Positions 43,019-52,677 are shown, counted from the stretch's first letter. The stretch is DNA of 64,000 nucleotides from Bradyrhizobium erythrophlei (GCF_900129505.1 NZ_LT670818.1:7349001-7413000), one strand, 5' to 3'. A program made the numbers and translations. The notes: a model not told the origin generated them from the sequence alone.

Positions 43019-43149
43019 ATCTGGTCTCCCTGATACCTGTGGGTGCGAGAGCTACATCGGTCAGAGCCGCTTACGGAATAACCGCTAGGAACATTTTGTT
43101 CGTTGCTCTAAGATGCATCCTGGCGAAAATTGCACAAGGAGGCACTATT

Positions 43150-43554
43150 TTGAGCGATACGCACATCGATGTGTGCGAAGGGGGCCACTCCCCCGAGGAG
43201 CGCAGCGCGTTCGCAGACATATTGGCGCATATCGGCGACAAGTGGACCGTGCTGGTGGTCGGCGTGCTCGCGCACGGACCGATGCGTTACAGCCAGATCT
43301 TCAAGCTGGTCGAGGGTATCTCGCAACGCATGCTGACGCTGACGCTGAAGAGCCTGGAGCGCGATGGCCTTGTCACGCGAACGGTTTACCCGACCAATCC
43401 ACCACGGGTGGATTATGAGCTGACCGAACGCGGAAAAACGCTGATCGTGCCCTTGCATATGCTCTGGGCGTGGGCTCAGGCCAACCGCACTGCAATCGAA
43501 GGTACCCGCCGCAACTTCGATCAACAGCGCAGCAAGGATGGGGCAGCTGCCTGA
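43150..43554 (+). CDS. HxlR family transcriptional regulator
   Basis: 134 aa from the TTG at 43150, with AAGGAGG 7 bp upstream; the frame opens earlier but without a ribosome site. Winged helix with DILAHIGDKWTVLVVGVLAH, MRYSQIFKLVEGISQRMLT, LKSLERDGLVTRTVYPTNPP and YELTERGKTL, the standard HxlR layout. A Cys (Cys9) near the N-terminus could sense quinones or oxidants as in YodB/QorR-type HxlR proteins. It probably represses the divergent azoR. Confidence 0.88.
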   Translation: MSDTHIDVCEGGHSPEERSAFADILAHIGDKWTVLVVGVLAHGPMRYSQIFKLVEGISQRMLTLTLKSLERDGLVTRTVYPTNPPRVDYELTERGKTLIVPLHMLWAWAQANRTAIEGTRRNFDQQRSKDGAAA

Positions 43555-43640
43555 TTGGCGTGACGCATGGTTCACCCAGATCGGAAGATTTCGATCATCG
43601 ACAGGGCATCAGCGAGAGGCCGATGCAGACGAGGATGATT

Positions 43641-44147
43641 CTACACCGGCCGCCACCCCGGCTTCGATGGGTCCACCAGCTTGTAGCCAACCGGTCCCAT
43701 GCCGCAAATTGCGATGATCGCCGGCTCGGCATGGTCGCGGATTACCCCATCGTAGTGCGGTGTACCAGCGACGCGGCGAACGAAGCTACCGGCGGGGACG
43801 GGCACACAGGACGCTGGGTCAAAATCGTCACCACTGTTGCACCACCAAGTGCCGGATATCACCACACACAACCGATCAGTAATATAGGTGTGCGGCGCGC
43901 TCATGTAGCCGGGCCACCAGCGCACTAGCGTTAGATATAGCCCCGGCTCGGTAAGTGAGCCTGCCAGCGGACACATATCCACGCTGCGCTCCGGGTAGTT
44001 CTTGTTCGAAACCCAGTGGTGATCTGCCGGGGGCTGGATGACGGTTTGTGCAGAGTTGATCGGGCTCGCCTCGGCCTCGCTTACTACCATCGCAGGCAGT
44101 GTCGCCAGCAGGGACGCGAGAAGCATGTCCCGCCTCGATGTGTCCAT
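43641..44147 (-). CDS. Secreted cupin-like protein with twin-arginine-like signal
   Basis: 168 aa from the ATG at 44147 (GGAGG 9 bp upstream). MDTSRRDMLLASLLATLPA is a Tat-like signal. The mature part is a small cupin-like barrel: YMSAPHTYITDRLCVVISGT, VPVPAGSFVRRVAGTPHYDG and AIICGMGPVGYKLVD (the last with the IA before ICG). Secreted single-domain cupins of this type are frequent in Bradyrhizobium; the reaction is unknown. It stands alone, downstream of the HxlR gene and convergent with it. Confidence 0.7.
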   Translation of the reverse strand: MDTSRRDMLLASLLATLPAMVVSEAEASPINSAQTVIQPPADHHWVSNKNYPERSVDMCPLAGSLTEPGLYLTLVRWWPGYMSAPHTYITDRLCVVISGTWWCNSGDDFDPASCVPVPAGSFVRRVAGTPHYDGVIRDHAEPAIIAICGMGPVGYKLVDPSKPGWRPV

Positions 44148-44733
44148 GTTGCTGTACCTCCGATTGTTGGTTTCCATCTGGGAACCAGACTGCCGCATTC
44201 TAAAGCTTCCAACAACGCAAGATTAAGCAACCGACGACGCAATTCCACCCTCCATCGTATGTTCCAGCAAGAGCGCAGCATGCGCGAGAGGATTGAGCTG
44301 TCGTTGCGCGGGCGATAGCTGATGTCGCCTTCGGGTCCAGGCCGTGTGGAAACGTTTTTCGTACCCCAATAACTGCAAGTAACCGGGCGTGATGGATCTC
44401 GACGCGATCGGCTGAGCCTATTTTTTGCTGTATCGGGTCTGGAGTCAATCCGGGCGCAGCCTCGGGCCATGCTGAGCGACCCTAACGGTCTCACGGCGGG
44501 CACCATGACGCGCTCGCCCGCGCGATCGAAGTCCATGAGTGCGGTCTTAACGTCGCTCCAAGATACTGAGATATTCTTGCTTCGGATCACGGCCATGAAT
44601 CCTTCAAAATGCTCTTATGCGCGCGCCTCTCGGCCCAAGATACCCGACTTACGCATACGGAGCAGATCGGTCAGGTCAACGATGCTTCACCAGTAGGACA
44701 TGCTCCCCTCCTCTCTAACCGAGGAGTGTGACC
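44148..44733. other. 586-bp gap with decayed sequence
   Basis: Apart from a short fragment resembling the start of a small Bradyrhizobium protein (44513-44596, minus strand), no gene, RNA or clear promoter is visible. Confidence 0.45.
44513..44596 (-). pseudogene. N-terminal fragment resembling DUF6155-type protein
   Basis: The ATG at 44596 opens with NISVSWSDVKTALMDFDRAG, which resembles the start of small helical proteins of the DUF6155 type. The similarity stops after 28 codons, and the remaining frame has arginine-rich, non-coding character. Identification is from memory of the family and is weak. Confidence 0.3.
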
Positions 44734-45084
44734 ATGCTGGACCAAGCGAATGCCACCCCGACGCCTCATAAACGGTTGCCTTGGAACAAGGACAAGCTGA
44801 CCGGGGCAAAGCTGCCGCTACGACCCAAGCACGTCTGGTCGACCTGGACGACGCTGAAGATCGAAGGCCGCGCTCGCGACTTAACCATGTTCAATCTGGC
44901 GATCGACAGCAAGCTTCGTGGTAGCAACCTGGCGCATGAACGGCCGCTTTGCGCCAAGAGCGGTCCTTCATTGACAATCATCATCTACGTTCGAAAAGAT
45001 TTTCGGACTTGCCAGCGGCTCCGCGGGTTCGATCGGCTCGGTCGAATGTCAGGGACCAGGACATCGGTGGGGCGTACTCAGTAA
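44734..45084 (+). pseudogene. Truncated tyrosine-recombinase (phage integrase) fragment
   Basis: ATG at 44734 with GAGGAG 7 bp upstream. The first 63 residues match the N-terminal domain of short rhizobial phage-type integrases (RLPWNKDKLTGAKLPLRPKH, then DLTMFNLAIDSKLRG). At about 44922 the similarity stops; the catalytic R-H-R-Y domain is absent and the rest is out of character. A remnant of a mobile element, in keeping with the tRNA-like fragments and many broken genes around it. Confidence 0.7.
44941..44966. repeat. Imperfect palindromic repeat GNCCGCTTT...AGCGG, copy 1
   Basis: GGCCGCTTTGCGCCAAGAGCGG with imperfect complementary arms, just after the point where the integrase fragment loses homology. 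Related copies lie at 45714-45739 and 57387-57410. These look like decayed copies of a dispersed palindromic element seen in intergenic regions of Bradyrhizobium (family recognition from memory). Confidence 0.4.
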
Positions 45085-45232
45085 CTGGCCCGAATATAGG
45101 CAATCGCGAATCGAACGGCCCCGCGAACGCGGTCGGGGGCCATCACCCCGCTCGCGCCGGATTGAAACAAGCGTGATCGCAGATGGTCTGGTTGTACCTA
45201 TCTAATGTGAAGATGACAAGAAAGGACCAACC

Positions 45233-45490
45233 ATGAAACTTAGGACAATAGCACTAGCAACCGCATTTGCTCTCTCGAGCACGGCCGCCCTGGCGCAACC
45301 CGAAACAACTTATGGACAGTCCGTATCTTCAGTTGGAACAGTCACCGCTCCGTCAGTGGGGTCGTACACTTGGCCGTCGGTGGGCACCACAAATGCAATC
45401 CCTACCTGGGGCAACACCGGGCCTAGCGCTCCCGCTCCCGGTGCGCCGACAATCGGTACTGCGCCGTTCAGCACCGGCGCTCGCAGGTAA
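45233..45490 (+). CDS. Small secreted Ser/Pro/Gly/Thr-rich protein, 85 aa
   Basis: ATG with AAAGGA 6 bp upstream. Signal peptide MKLRTIALATAFALSSTAAL then AQ, cleaved before PETTYG. The mature 63 residues are low in charge and rich in Ser, Gly, Pro and Thr, with loose repeats (SVGTVTAPSVGSYTWPSVGT). The signal peptide is nearly the same as that of the broken copy at 33035. Probably an extracellular or envelope peptide; function unknown. Confidence 0.7.
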   Translation: MKLRTIALATAFALSSTAALAQPETTYGQSVSSVGTVTAPSVGSYTWPSVGTTNAIPTWGNTGPSAPAPGAPTIGTAPFSTGARR

Positions 45491-45809
45491 TCCCGTCCCT
45501 AACCGGGCGGACCGCAGATTCTCGCGATTGCGCCGGATCCGACAAGCGCATCGGACCGCAGGTCGCGCGCACCTGGGATCGACGTCATAAGGTCGTCGAC
45601 GATTGAGTGAGGAACGCTCCGCCAAAGAATACCGATCAGGTGACAGAACACCGCCGAGCCACCTGCCGCATGAATGATCTCATCGAGCTGCTTTCCTCGG
45701 ACACAGCCGCGAAGTCCGCTTTGCCCCCCACGAGCGGGCGTCGGCAGCGCGGCTGGTCATGTCCGTTAAGTACCAATCGCGACCGGCGCACTGGCAGCAA
45801 ACTGCGTCT
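45491..45809. other. 319-bp gap with palindromic repeat copy 2
   Basis: No gene seen. At 45714-45739 GTCCGCTTTGCCCCCCACGA and GCGGGC form an imperfect palindrome related to the copies at 44941 and 57387. Confidence 0.45.
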
Positions 45810-46681
45810 CTATTCGATCACCTCGTCGGCGGCAACCAGCAGTCCGGGCGGCACAGTGAGGCCGAGCGCCTTGGCAGTCTTAAGGTTGACGATGAGGCGG
45901 AACCGCGTCGGCTGCTCAAGCGGCAGATCGGCGGGCTTCTGGCCCTTCAATACCCGCAGGACGAGATTTGCGCCGTGCTCCGCGCTTTCCTTCTCATCCG
46001 GGCCATAGGACATTAGGCCACCATCCCGAGCGAAGGCACTCGACTCATAGATCGCGGGCAAGCGGAGCTCCGCGGCGAAGTCGAAGACGTGCTTGCGATT
46101 GAGAAAGGTGAGCGCATCGGCGACCATCAAAAGGCCGTCGGGCTTGTCGCGCTCCATCGCCTCGAACGCATCCCCGAAATCATTTGGCTCGCCCACCCCA
46201 AAGGAGAGGACGGCGACACCCAATTCTTTCGCCGCCGCCGCGGATGCCTCGTAGCGCGTCGTCATTCCAAGATCCTTGGCGTTCCACAGCATCGCCACGC
46301 GCTGGAGTTTGGGGGCCGCCTCCTTCAATAGTCCAAGACGTTTCGGCGCGAGCTCTGCAGCCACGTCGGAAATGCCGGTAATGTTGCCGCCGGCCGATTG
46401 AGGCTATCGACGAGATGCGTCTTCACCGGATCGCCTGCGTTGAAGATCACGATGGGGATCGTACTCGTGCCCTCCTTCGCCGCCGCCGCGGTGGGATAGC
46501 TGAAGGTGACGATGACATCGACTTTCGTCAGCACCAGCTCTGCAACCAGCGCCGGCAGGCGTTCGAAATGCCCCTCCGCCCCGCGTTTGACCCTCCTTGC
46601 TCCCCTGCGCATTCCCGCGAATTTCCGCCACTTCAACATAATCAAATTCCGCGCAACTCCGACTCCTGACGATTGAGGCAA
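45810..46681 (-). pseudogene. ABC transporter substrate-binding protein (TrpX/YtrF-like family), frameshifted
   Basis: Two overlapping frames together give the C-terminal two thirds of a tryptophan/tyrosine-type ABC binding protein: DVIVTFSYPTAAAAKEGTST, IPIVIFNAGDPVKTHLVDSL, NRP, then in the next frame GGNITGISDVAAELAPKRLG and FAAELRLPAIYESSAFARDG down to the normal end PPGLLVAADEVIE. One G seems lost near 46395. The N-terminal part (46560-46681) is also disturbed and the signal peptide is missing. A decayed gene of a family present in many copies in Bradyrhizobium. Confidence 0.85.
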
Positions 46682-46969
46682 GACCGGCGCAATCGCAGCA
46701 ATAAAACCAAAGTTGCCGCGAAACGAGGGCGTGATCCCATGCAGAATTGTCGCAAGATCCCGTCAATCGCAGCAAGGAGGGCAAAGTCAATTTACCGGCA
46801 GATCGATATATTGGAAGCGACGCTGATCGTTGGGATTTTCGGGCGACGTCCCAACATCCGTCCGTAATTGGAATTGGCTTAGTCTACCTGCGCGTACACC
46901 AATGCCATTCAACGACTGGAACTCAGCACGTCGAGACGAAGTTTCGTGAGGCCAAAAAGGAGATTGCAG

Positions 46970-48178
46970 ATGGTTTCCAATTCCAATCGCGGCGTGGTTT
47001 ATCTCAAACCCGGCAGCGTCGAAGTTCAGAAGATCGATTTTCCGAGCTTCCGGAATCCAGCAGGAAAGACTATCGATCACGGCGTTATTCTCAAGGTCGT
47101 AACGACGAATATCTGTGGCTCCGACCAGCACATGGTCCGAGGCCGCACGACAGCGCCGGCCGGCATGGTGCTCGGACACGAAATCACCGGCGAAGTGATC
47201 GAAAAGGGCCGTGACGTCGAGTACCTCGACATCGGCGACCTCGTATCGGTCCCCTTCAACGTCGCCTGCGGCCGCTGCCGGACCTGCCGAGAGGGCGACA
47301 CCGGCGTCTGCCTTCACGTCAACTCCGACCGCGCTGGAGGCGCCTTTGGATATGTCGATATGGGTGGGTGGATCGGTGGGCAGGCCGATTACGTGATGGT
47401 GCCCTACGCCGACTTCAACCTGCTGAAGTTTCCGAACAAGGCGCAGGCGATGGAAAAGATCCGCGATCTGACCTGCCTCTCCGATATTCTGCCGACAGGA
47501 TTTCACGGCGCCGTCACGGCCAAGGTCGGCGTTGGATCTACGGTGTACGTCGCCGGCGCTGGGCCTGTCGGCCTAGCGGCCGCAGCTTCCGCACGCATTC
47601 TTGGCGCCGCGGTGGTGCTCATCGGAGACATGAACCGGGAACGGCTCGCTCACGCCAAGAAGGTCGGCTTCGAACCGATTGATCTCACCAGGCACGATCG
47701 CCTGGGCGAACTCGTCGCCGACGTCGTTGGCGTTCCGGAAGTCGACTGCGCGATCGACTGCGTCGGGTTCGAAGCAAAGGCGCAAAGTGCGGACGGCAGG
47801 GTCGTCGAAGCGCCTGCCGTCGTGCTAAACAGCCTTATGGAAATCACACGGGAAGCCGGTGCAATCGGTATTCCCGGCCTGTACGTGACCGACGATCCGG
47901 GGGCGAAGGAGCAGGCAGCAAAACGTGGCAACCTCAGCCTGCGCCTCGGTCTCGGCTGGGCCAAGTCCCACACTCTCCACACCGGCCAGACACCGGTCCT
48001 GAAATATAACCGGCAGCTCATGCAGGCGATCCTCTGGGACAGACTGCCCATCGCCAAGATCGTCAATGTCAAGGTGATCGACCTCGATCAGGCGCCGGAA
48101 GGATACAAAACCTTCGACGCGGGCGTCGCGAACAAGTTCGTCATCGATCCACATGGGCAACTCCCCAGGGCGGCCTGA
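46970..48178 (+). CDS. fdhA: Formaldehyde dehydrogenase, glutathione-independent type
   Basis: 402 aa from the ATG at 46970 (AAGGAG 7 bp upstream). Zinc-dependent medium-chain dehydrogenase: NICGSDQHMV and GHEITGEV give the catalytic Cys and His; CGRCRTCREGDTGVC gives the four structural-zinc Cys; GAGPVGLAAAASARI is the NAD loop. Long insertions (DMGGWIGGQADYVMV, RHDRLGELVADVVG) match the Pseudomonas putida enzyme that holds NAD tightly and dismutates aldehydes. It converts formaldehyde to formate, or dismutates it. No C1 genes are adjacent. Confidence 0.92.
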   Translation: MVSNSNRGVVYLKPGSVEVQKIDFPSFRNPAGKTIDHGVILKVVTTNICGSDQHMVRGRTTAPAGMVLGHEITGEVIEKGRDVEYLDIGDLVSVPFNVACGRCRTCREGDTGVCLHVNSDRAGGAFGYVDMGGWIGGQADYVMVPYADFNLLKFPNKAQAMEKIRDLTCLSDILPTGFHGAVTAKVGVGSTVYVAGAGPVGLAAAASARILGAAVVLIGDMNRERLAHAKKVGFEPIDLTRHDRLGELVADVVGVPEVDCAIDCVGFEAKAQSADGRVVEAPAVVLNSLMEITREAGAIGIPGLYVTDDPGAKEQAAKRGNLSLRLGLGWAKSHTLHTGQTPVLKYNRQLMQAILWDRLPIAKIVNVKVIDLDQAPEGYKTFDAGVANKFVIDPHGQLPRAA

Positions 48179-48336
48179 GATCGGAGCCGATGAGCTATGC
48201 CAGCGACAATCCGGCTGAGCCATGTCCCGGTAACGGAGACAACTGCCATGGCGCATCACCCGCTCCGGCACCAGGACACGCCCTCGCTGATAGCGTCCTC
48301 GCGCAGCTAAACTCTAACCAGTCGAAATCAGTAGAC

Positions 48337-48828
48337 ATGGCGAAACTTGGAACCAGCGTTTTCTCATTGGCAACGGTCTTCTGCTTGTCAGCCGGGGCAC
48401 AGACCGTAAACGTTATGACTCTCAATCAAGCCGGGGGCCAGACGGTCCTGCAGGCGGCAAAGGAGAGCGCGCAGCAGCGGAGCGCGCCCTCAGCAATCGC
48501 AGTGGTCGATACCGCGGGGGACCTGCTTGCATTCCAGCGGATGGATGGTGTCCGCCCGGCAAGCGCTGACCTCGCCATCGAGAAAGCACGAACGGCTGCG
48601 CGGCTGCAGCGGCCGACCGCGGAGATCGAGGACAACATCAATAAGGGCCGAATCGCATTCGTCACCGCCGATATCGTTGCACTGCGCGGCGGCATGCCGA
48701 TACGTGTTAACGGCGAAGTCGTGGGCGCAGTCGGTATTGCCGGCTTGAGCAAGGAGACCGATACCGAGATCGCAAACACCGCGGCCGCGGCCTTCAGCCC
48801 TTCGCCGAAAACACCTAAGCATAATTGA
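48337..48828 (+). CDS. GlcG/HbpS-like (DUF336) secreted protein
   Basis: 163 aa from the ATG at 48337, chosen because a signal peptide starts there (KLGTSVFSLATVFCLSAGAQ). An upstream ATG at 48190 gives 212 aa but places the signal internally. GlcG/HbpS core: SAIAVVDTAGDLLAFQRMDG, ASADLAIEKARTA, FVTADIVALRGGMPIRVNGE, VGAVGIAGLSKETD. Family members bind haem or corrinoid or assist dehydrogenases such as glycolate oxidase. It lies 158 bp after fdhA on the same strand; a link to aldehyde oxidation is possible. Confidence 0.8.
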   Translation: MAKLGTSVFSLATVFCLSAGAQTVNVMTLNQAGGQTVLQAAKESAQQRSAPSAIAVVDTAGDLLAFQRMDGVRPASADLAIEKARTAARLQRPTAEIEDNINKGRIAFVTADIVALRGGMPIRVNGEVVGAVGIAGLSKETDTEIANTAAAAFSPSPKTPKHN

Positions 48829-49003
48829 GATCGTTATCGTTCGTGTCGGCCTTTTGGGCGCGTTGCAATCATAAGATCTATGCCGACGCCGGAGAGATTT
48901 GTGTCTCTCACCGAACCCACGACCGGCTGGTAGATTGCCAATAGCGTCACGATACGCCGGTCTTGCGCCCTGATTAAGACACCATTCCAAGCCGTCAGCC
49001 CCA

Positions 49004-50254
49004 TCAGGCAAAGCATGCTGGAAACATTATTTCTTGCCGAAGTCCCTTGGGCGACAGGTTTTGCAACGTTAGTTTGCCACCATGACGCTCAACAATCTCC
49101 TTGGCAATCGCGAGGCCAAGGCCTGCACCGGGCACGGATTTGCGACGCGCCGGATCAACCCGGAAAAACGGTTCGAATACGCGTGACATGCTTTGCTCGG
49201 GAATGCCCGGTCCCTCATCATCGATAGTGATCAACGCGGCGCGGTCTTTCAGCCCGACGGTGACAAAGGCGCCGCCGCCATGAGTTGCCGCATTGATAAC
49301 CAGATTTCTGACGGCCCGCGTCAGTGCCAACGGCGCCGATGAAATTGTCACCGCGTCTATTTTCAAGACCGTTACAGATGCCTTCATTGATACGAGGTCC
49401 TGACAGATCTCGCTGATTATTTCATCGGCACGGAGCAATTGGTTTCTCTCCCGTTGGGCTTCTTCGCGCACGAGCTGGATCGCGCTGTCCGCAATATGGT
49501 CTAGCTCCTCCAGGTCGTTTAGCCACATGGCGCGATCCTCCTCATCGAGAAATTCCGCCCGAAGCCGCATTCTGGTCATCGGCGTGCGCAGATCATGGCC
49601 CGCAGCTGCGACCAGTCGCATCCGGCTTTCGGCAGCGTTCTTCAGCCTGGCCGTCATGGTATTAAGCGCGCGGGCGGTCGCCTTCAGTTCGGCCGGCCCG
49701 CTTTCCGGCAATCGCGGAACGACGCCGTCCGCGTCGATCGTTGCCGCTACACGCTCCAGCGCAGAAAGATGACGCGTGATGCGGTAGGCAAACCATATCG
49801 CCACACCAACCGTACCGACGGTAACAAGCAAGATCCAGCCGGCGAGCGCGACGAGAATTCCTCCTTTGGGATGACGATCCCTTACCGGAATTGCAAGCCA
49901 TCCCGATTCGAATTTGACCGACGCGACCGGATGAGTGCTTCCGGCGGGCTGCGTTACAACAATCTCAAGATCGGATCCGGCATTGCGCAGTTGAGCTTGC
50001 AGCAGGCTGGTCAGCGCCGGACGCGGCTCGCCTGAAACGGGGCTCGATCCCAAATGCGCGCCCCGGTCCATTACGTCGTCACGAAAGAATGGCGCGATCA
50101 GCAAAATCCCCTCAGAAACCAGTTGGACGTACTGTTCCTGTTCTTTTTCCTCATGGCCCGCCCGCGCCCAAAACAACGTCGCTGTCGATATTCCAACCAC
50201 GCAGATGATCGACAAAACCAGCGTCACTACGATGCGAGCCCTCAAAGAGGTCAT
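49004..50254 (-). CDS. Sensor histidine kinase (EnvZ-like)
   Basis: 416 aa. Membrane segments at about 8-30 and 137-158 flank a periplasmic sensor of about 105 residues; a HAMP region follows ([17 protein letters not shown]). The phospho-His is in [20 protein letters not shown], the N box in [10 protein letters not shown]1 in DEGPGIP, F in FEPFFR and G2 in [13 protein letters not shown]. Its start overlaps the response-regulator stop by 4 bp, so the pair is cotranscribed. Signal unknown; the short periplasmic domain shows no known fold. Confidence 0.92.
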   Translation of the reverse strand: MTSLRARIVVTLVLSIICVVGISTATLFWARAGHEEKEQEQYVQLVSEGILLIAPFFRDDVMDRGAHLGSSPVSGEPRPALTSLLQAQLRNAGSDLEIVVTQPAGSTHPVASVKFESGWLAIPVRDRHPKGGILVALAGWILLVTVGTVGVAIWFAYRITRHLSALERVAATIDADGVVPRLPESGPAELKATARALNTMTARLKNAAESRMRLVAAAGHDLRTPMTRMRLRAEFLDEEDRAMWLNDLEELDHIADSAIQLVREEAQRERNQLLRADEIISEICQDLVSMKASVTVLKIDAVTISSAPLALTRAVRNLVINAATHGGGAFVTVGLKDRAALITIDDEGPGIPEQSMSRVFEPFFRVDPARRKSVPGAGLGLAIAKEIVERHGGKLTLQNLSPKGLRQEIMFPACFA

Positions 50255-50973
50255 TCGCCGGCTCCAACCTTCTCCACATTGGCGGTAAACACGTAGCCTC
50301 CGTTTCGCACCGTCTTGATCAACTGAAATTCAATATCGCCGAGCTTTCGGCGAATCCGGCTGAGCAGCACGTCGACGGACCGATCGAAGACATCGCCATC
50401 GCCACGGCTGGTCGCGTCCAGCAGATATTCGCGCGACAGCATCCGCCCGGACCTCGCCACCAGTGCATGCAGCAGATCGAATTCGGCCGAGGTCAGGTCC
50501 AACTGCCCACCGCTCGAATTAACAACCCGCCGCAATCCCGGTTGCAGCCTGAAGCCTTCGAAACGGTATTCCTGGGGAGAATGCGCAATCTGGCCCGCGT
50601 CATTCTGACGACGAAGCACCGCGCGGATACGGGCCGCAAGCTCTCGCGGATTGAACGGCTTGCCGAGATAATCATCGGCGCCGATCTCAAGGCCGATGAT
50701 ACGGTCGACGTCCTCCTTCAGCGCGGTGAGGAGAATGATCGGAATAAGTGAATTTTGGGTTCGCATATCCCGACAGATTTCCAGGCCGGATCCGTCCGGC
50801 AACATGACATCGAGCACGACCAACTTGATATCGTTAGACTCAAGCGCAGCCTCCAGTGTGCGCTTGTCAGACGCCAGCGTTACCCGAAATCCCTGCTCGG
50901 CCAGATATCGGCCAAGCAGCTTTCGAATCTGGAGGTCATCATCGACTATCAAGATGTGGGGTTCGATGTGCAC
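50251..50973 (-). CDS. OmpR-family response regulator
   Basis: 240 aa, GTG start with GAGGA upstream. Receiver (about 5-120): HILIVDDDLQIRKLLGRYLA, VVLDVMLPDGSG (phospho-Asp), LLTALKED and the switch Lys in DDYLGKPFNPREL. The output domain (about 140-235) is a winged helix: LDLTSAEFDLLHALVARSGR, DRSVDVLLSRIRRKLGD, KTVRNGGYVFTA. It is first in an operon with the kinase. Targets are not evident; the gap upstream (50974-51415) leads to the hemolysin-type cluster on the other strand. Confidence 0.93.
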   Translation of the reverse strand: MHIEPHILIVDDDLQIRKLLGRYLAEQGFRVTLASDKRTLEAALESNDIKLVVLDVMLPDGSGLEICRDMRTQNSLIPIILLTALKEDVDRIIGLEIGADDYLGKPFNPRELAARIRAVLRRQNDAGQIAHSPQEYRFEGFRLQPGLRRVVNSSGGQLDLTSAEFDLLHALVARSGRMLSREYLLDATSRGDGDVFDRSVDVLLSRIRRKLGDIEFQLIKTVRNGGYVFTANVEKVGAGE

Positions 50974-51415
50974 TCGCTACGTCCTCACCGAAACTGTCCT
51001 CGACCGAATAACGCACTTGCCCATGGCTTTCAACGAGGCACCATTCAAATCATCCTTTCCAGCAACATTGAGACATATTGCAGCGGTGCCCAGGCAACGT
51101 TCGTATACTGATGGCCCTAATTTAGCGATTGGCGGCGCGTTAGAGCTTCGACGCTTCGACTGAATCCTTGGCGCGCGAGGGTGAGAACTTATCATGCCGA
51201 GACTTAACCCAAGCTGGAAGCGCGTTCTGCTCTGGGCTTTAGTTAAGTTGTTTCTGAGCGTCTGCGACCGACAACACGACGCGGCCGCGACGATCTCATT
51301 GGACCAACCGCTCAAATTTTCTGTGGCGGAGGTAACCCGCGACGCGTTGAACCACCGCACGCACTGACCTACATGGAAGAATGGTCTGAAACCAAACAGC
51401 GTGTATGCTCCTCCG
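50974..51415. other. 442-bp gap between regulator and biosynthetic-type cluster
   Basis: No gene, repeat or terminator recognised. It must hold the promoter for the response-regulator operon and possibly one for the gene at 51416, but I see no convincing -35/-10 pair. Confidence 0.4.
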
Positions 51416-51883
51416 ATGACCTTCGCCATCTACTTCGGTGAGCTTATTTTCGCGATTGCTCTCGCAATCATGTTATTGGCTGCCTCAACTGTTGCGTCTT
51501 CCACTGCCATTCTTCTATTCTGTTGCGGCCTCGTGGCGTGGACCTTGGCCGAATACATCACTCATCGCTTTGTGCTGCATGCCATCGCTTCGATCCAGCA
51601 CGGGATCCATCACGCGCACCCGCAAGAGGGTATAGACAAGATCTTCTGGCAGATATGGCTCGCTTTCGCCGTCGTCTACCTGACGACGGAAGCCCCTCTT
51701 CTGGCCGGCGTTCTCGTCGCGTACGCCTGGTATTTATCGGTCCACTATGGCGCGCATCACAATCCCTCAATTCTCCCAGCTTCCTTGTTGAAACATCACC
51801 TCGACCATCACAAGTTTGCGAGCCGGAACTACGGTGTCACCACGAAGTTGTGGGATCGCGTGTTCGGAACAATGCTCCGTTGA
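51416..51883 (+). CDS. Fatty-acid hydroxylase/sterol desaturase-like membrane protein
   Basis: 155 aa from the ATG at 51416 (an ATG at 51401 is the alternative; neither has a good ribosome site). Four hydrophobic segments and the His clusters HRFVLH, HHAHP, YGAHH and HHLDHHKF match the di-iron integral-membrane hydroxylase/desaturase superfamily. It is short compared with the usual 250-300 aa but keeps all His boxes. It precedes the thermostable-hemolysin operon by 209 bp on the same strand, so it may modify a lipid substrate or product of that operon. Confidence 0.75.
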   Translation: MTFAIYFGELIFAIALAIMLLAASTVASSTAILLFCCGLVAWTLAEYITHRFVLHAIASIQHGIHHAHPQEGIDKIFWQIWLAFAVVYLTTEAPLLAGVLVAYAWYLSVHYGAHHNPSILPASLLKHHLDHHKFASRNYGVTTKLWDRVFGTMLR

Positions 51884-51988
51884 CGCAAAGCGTGCTCAGT
51901 CGAATAGTCAGGCCTTAGCATTTCGCCCGGACTTTAAGCCCCGAGGCGCAATGTGTCCGCACTACGCCAAACAAGTCGATTTGGACAC

Positions 51989-52058
51989 GTCGCGCAACAT
52001 TCGGAAATAAAGCCCCGAAATTCGGAACAAGCTTCGGTCGCAAATCACCGGCAACAAC
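51989..52058 (+). repeat. Imperfect direct repeat A, upstream of hemolysin-type operon
   Basis: GTCGCGCAAC, CGGAAAT-N-AAG and ACAAGCTTC-N-GTCGCAAAT occur in the same order and almost the same spacing here and at 57090-57157, about 5.1 kb apart. This copy ends 35 bp before the ATG at 52093 and could be part of its leader. Confidence 0.7.
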
Positions 52059-52092
52059 GGGATCGATAAAGTCCCTGTGGCCGGTAAGCGAA

Positions 52093-52677
52093 ATGTGGAC
52101 GACAGCGCTTCTAACTAACGATGATCCTCGCAGGCGCGCGGCCGAGGAGCTTATCAAGAACACCTACGCAGCTCGATATGGCGCTCGGCTGGAGGCTTTT
52201 CCTTCCCGGATCATCGCCCTTTCAGACAATCGTGGTGAGATCGTCTGTGCGGCCGGCCTTCGTTTCCTCGATGACGGATTTTTCTCTGAACGCTATCTTG
52301 ACGCGCCAATTGAAGATGTGGTTAGCGCGATATCGGCGAGGGCAGTTACTCGGAGCGCCATCTTTGAGGTGACCACGCTTGCCAGTCGAGCACCGCTGGC
52401 GACGGCGGAGTTCATCGCGGAAATCGGCACCTTTGGCGAGAAGGCCGGATTCGAATGGTCTTTCTTTACCCTGACGCGCCGTTTGCATCATATGGTCGGT
52501 CGGCTCGGCATTGCACCGACCTTGCTCGGTGAAGCCGACTGCCGGCGCATCGCGGATTCCGACCGATGGGGGACCTACTACGCTTGCGAGCCGAAAGTAT
52601 ACGCCGTTGCCAGTCGGCGCCTGAGGACGGGCGGTGACGGCCTTCAAAGCGGGGAGCGTTATGCGGCAGCTATTTGA
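52093..52677 (+). CDS. Thermostable-hemolysin family protein (GNAT-like)
   Basis: 194 aa. AAEELIKNTYAARYGARLEA opens the family's helix, followed by GEIVCAAGLRFLDDGFFSER (the usual G-L-R family strand with YLD), FEVTTLASRAP and FFTLTRRLHHMVGRLGIAP. The name comes from Vibrio delta-VPH, but the fold is related to GNAT/autoinducer-synthase-type acyltransferases, so acyl transfer is more plausible here than haemolysis. It overlaps the AMP-ligase gene by 17 bp and is first in a six-gene operon. It may take the acyl group activated by that ligase. Confidence 0.8.
   Translation: MWTTALLTNDDPRRRAAEELIKNTYAARYGARLEAFPSRIIALSDNRGEIVCAAGLRFLDDGFFSERYLDAPIEDVVSAISARAVTRSAIFEVTTLASRAPLATAEFIAEIGTFGEKAGFEWSFFTLTRRLHHMVGRLGIAPTLLGEADCRRIADSDRWGTYYACEPKVYAVASRRLRTGGDGLQSGERYAAAI

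Noticed and set aside
44084..44596. A 170-codon minus-strand gene
   Set aside because: Only the first 28 codons look like a known protein; the remainder overlaps the cupin gene start and is not protein-like.
50977..51429. A 150-codon minus-strand frame in the gap upstream of the response regulator
   Set aside because: No ribosome site, no motif, and it would occupy the whole promoter region of the two-component operon.
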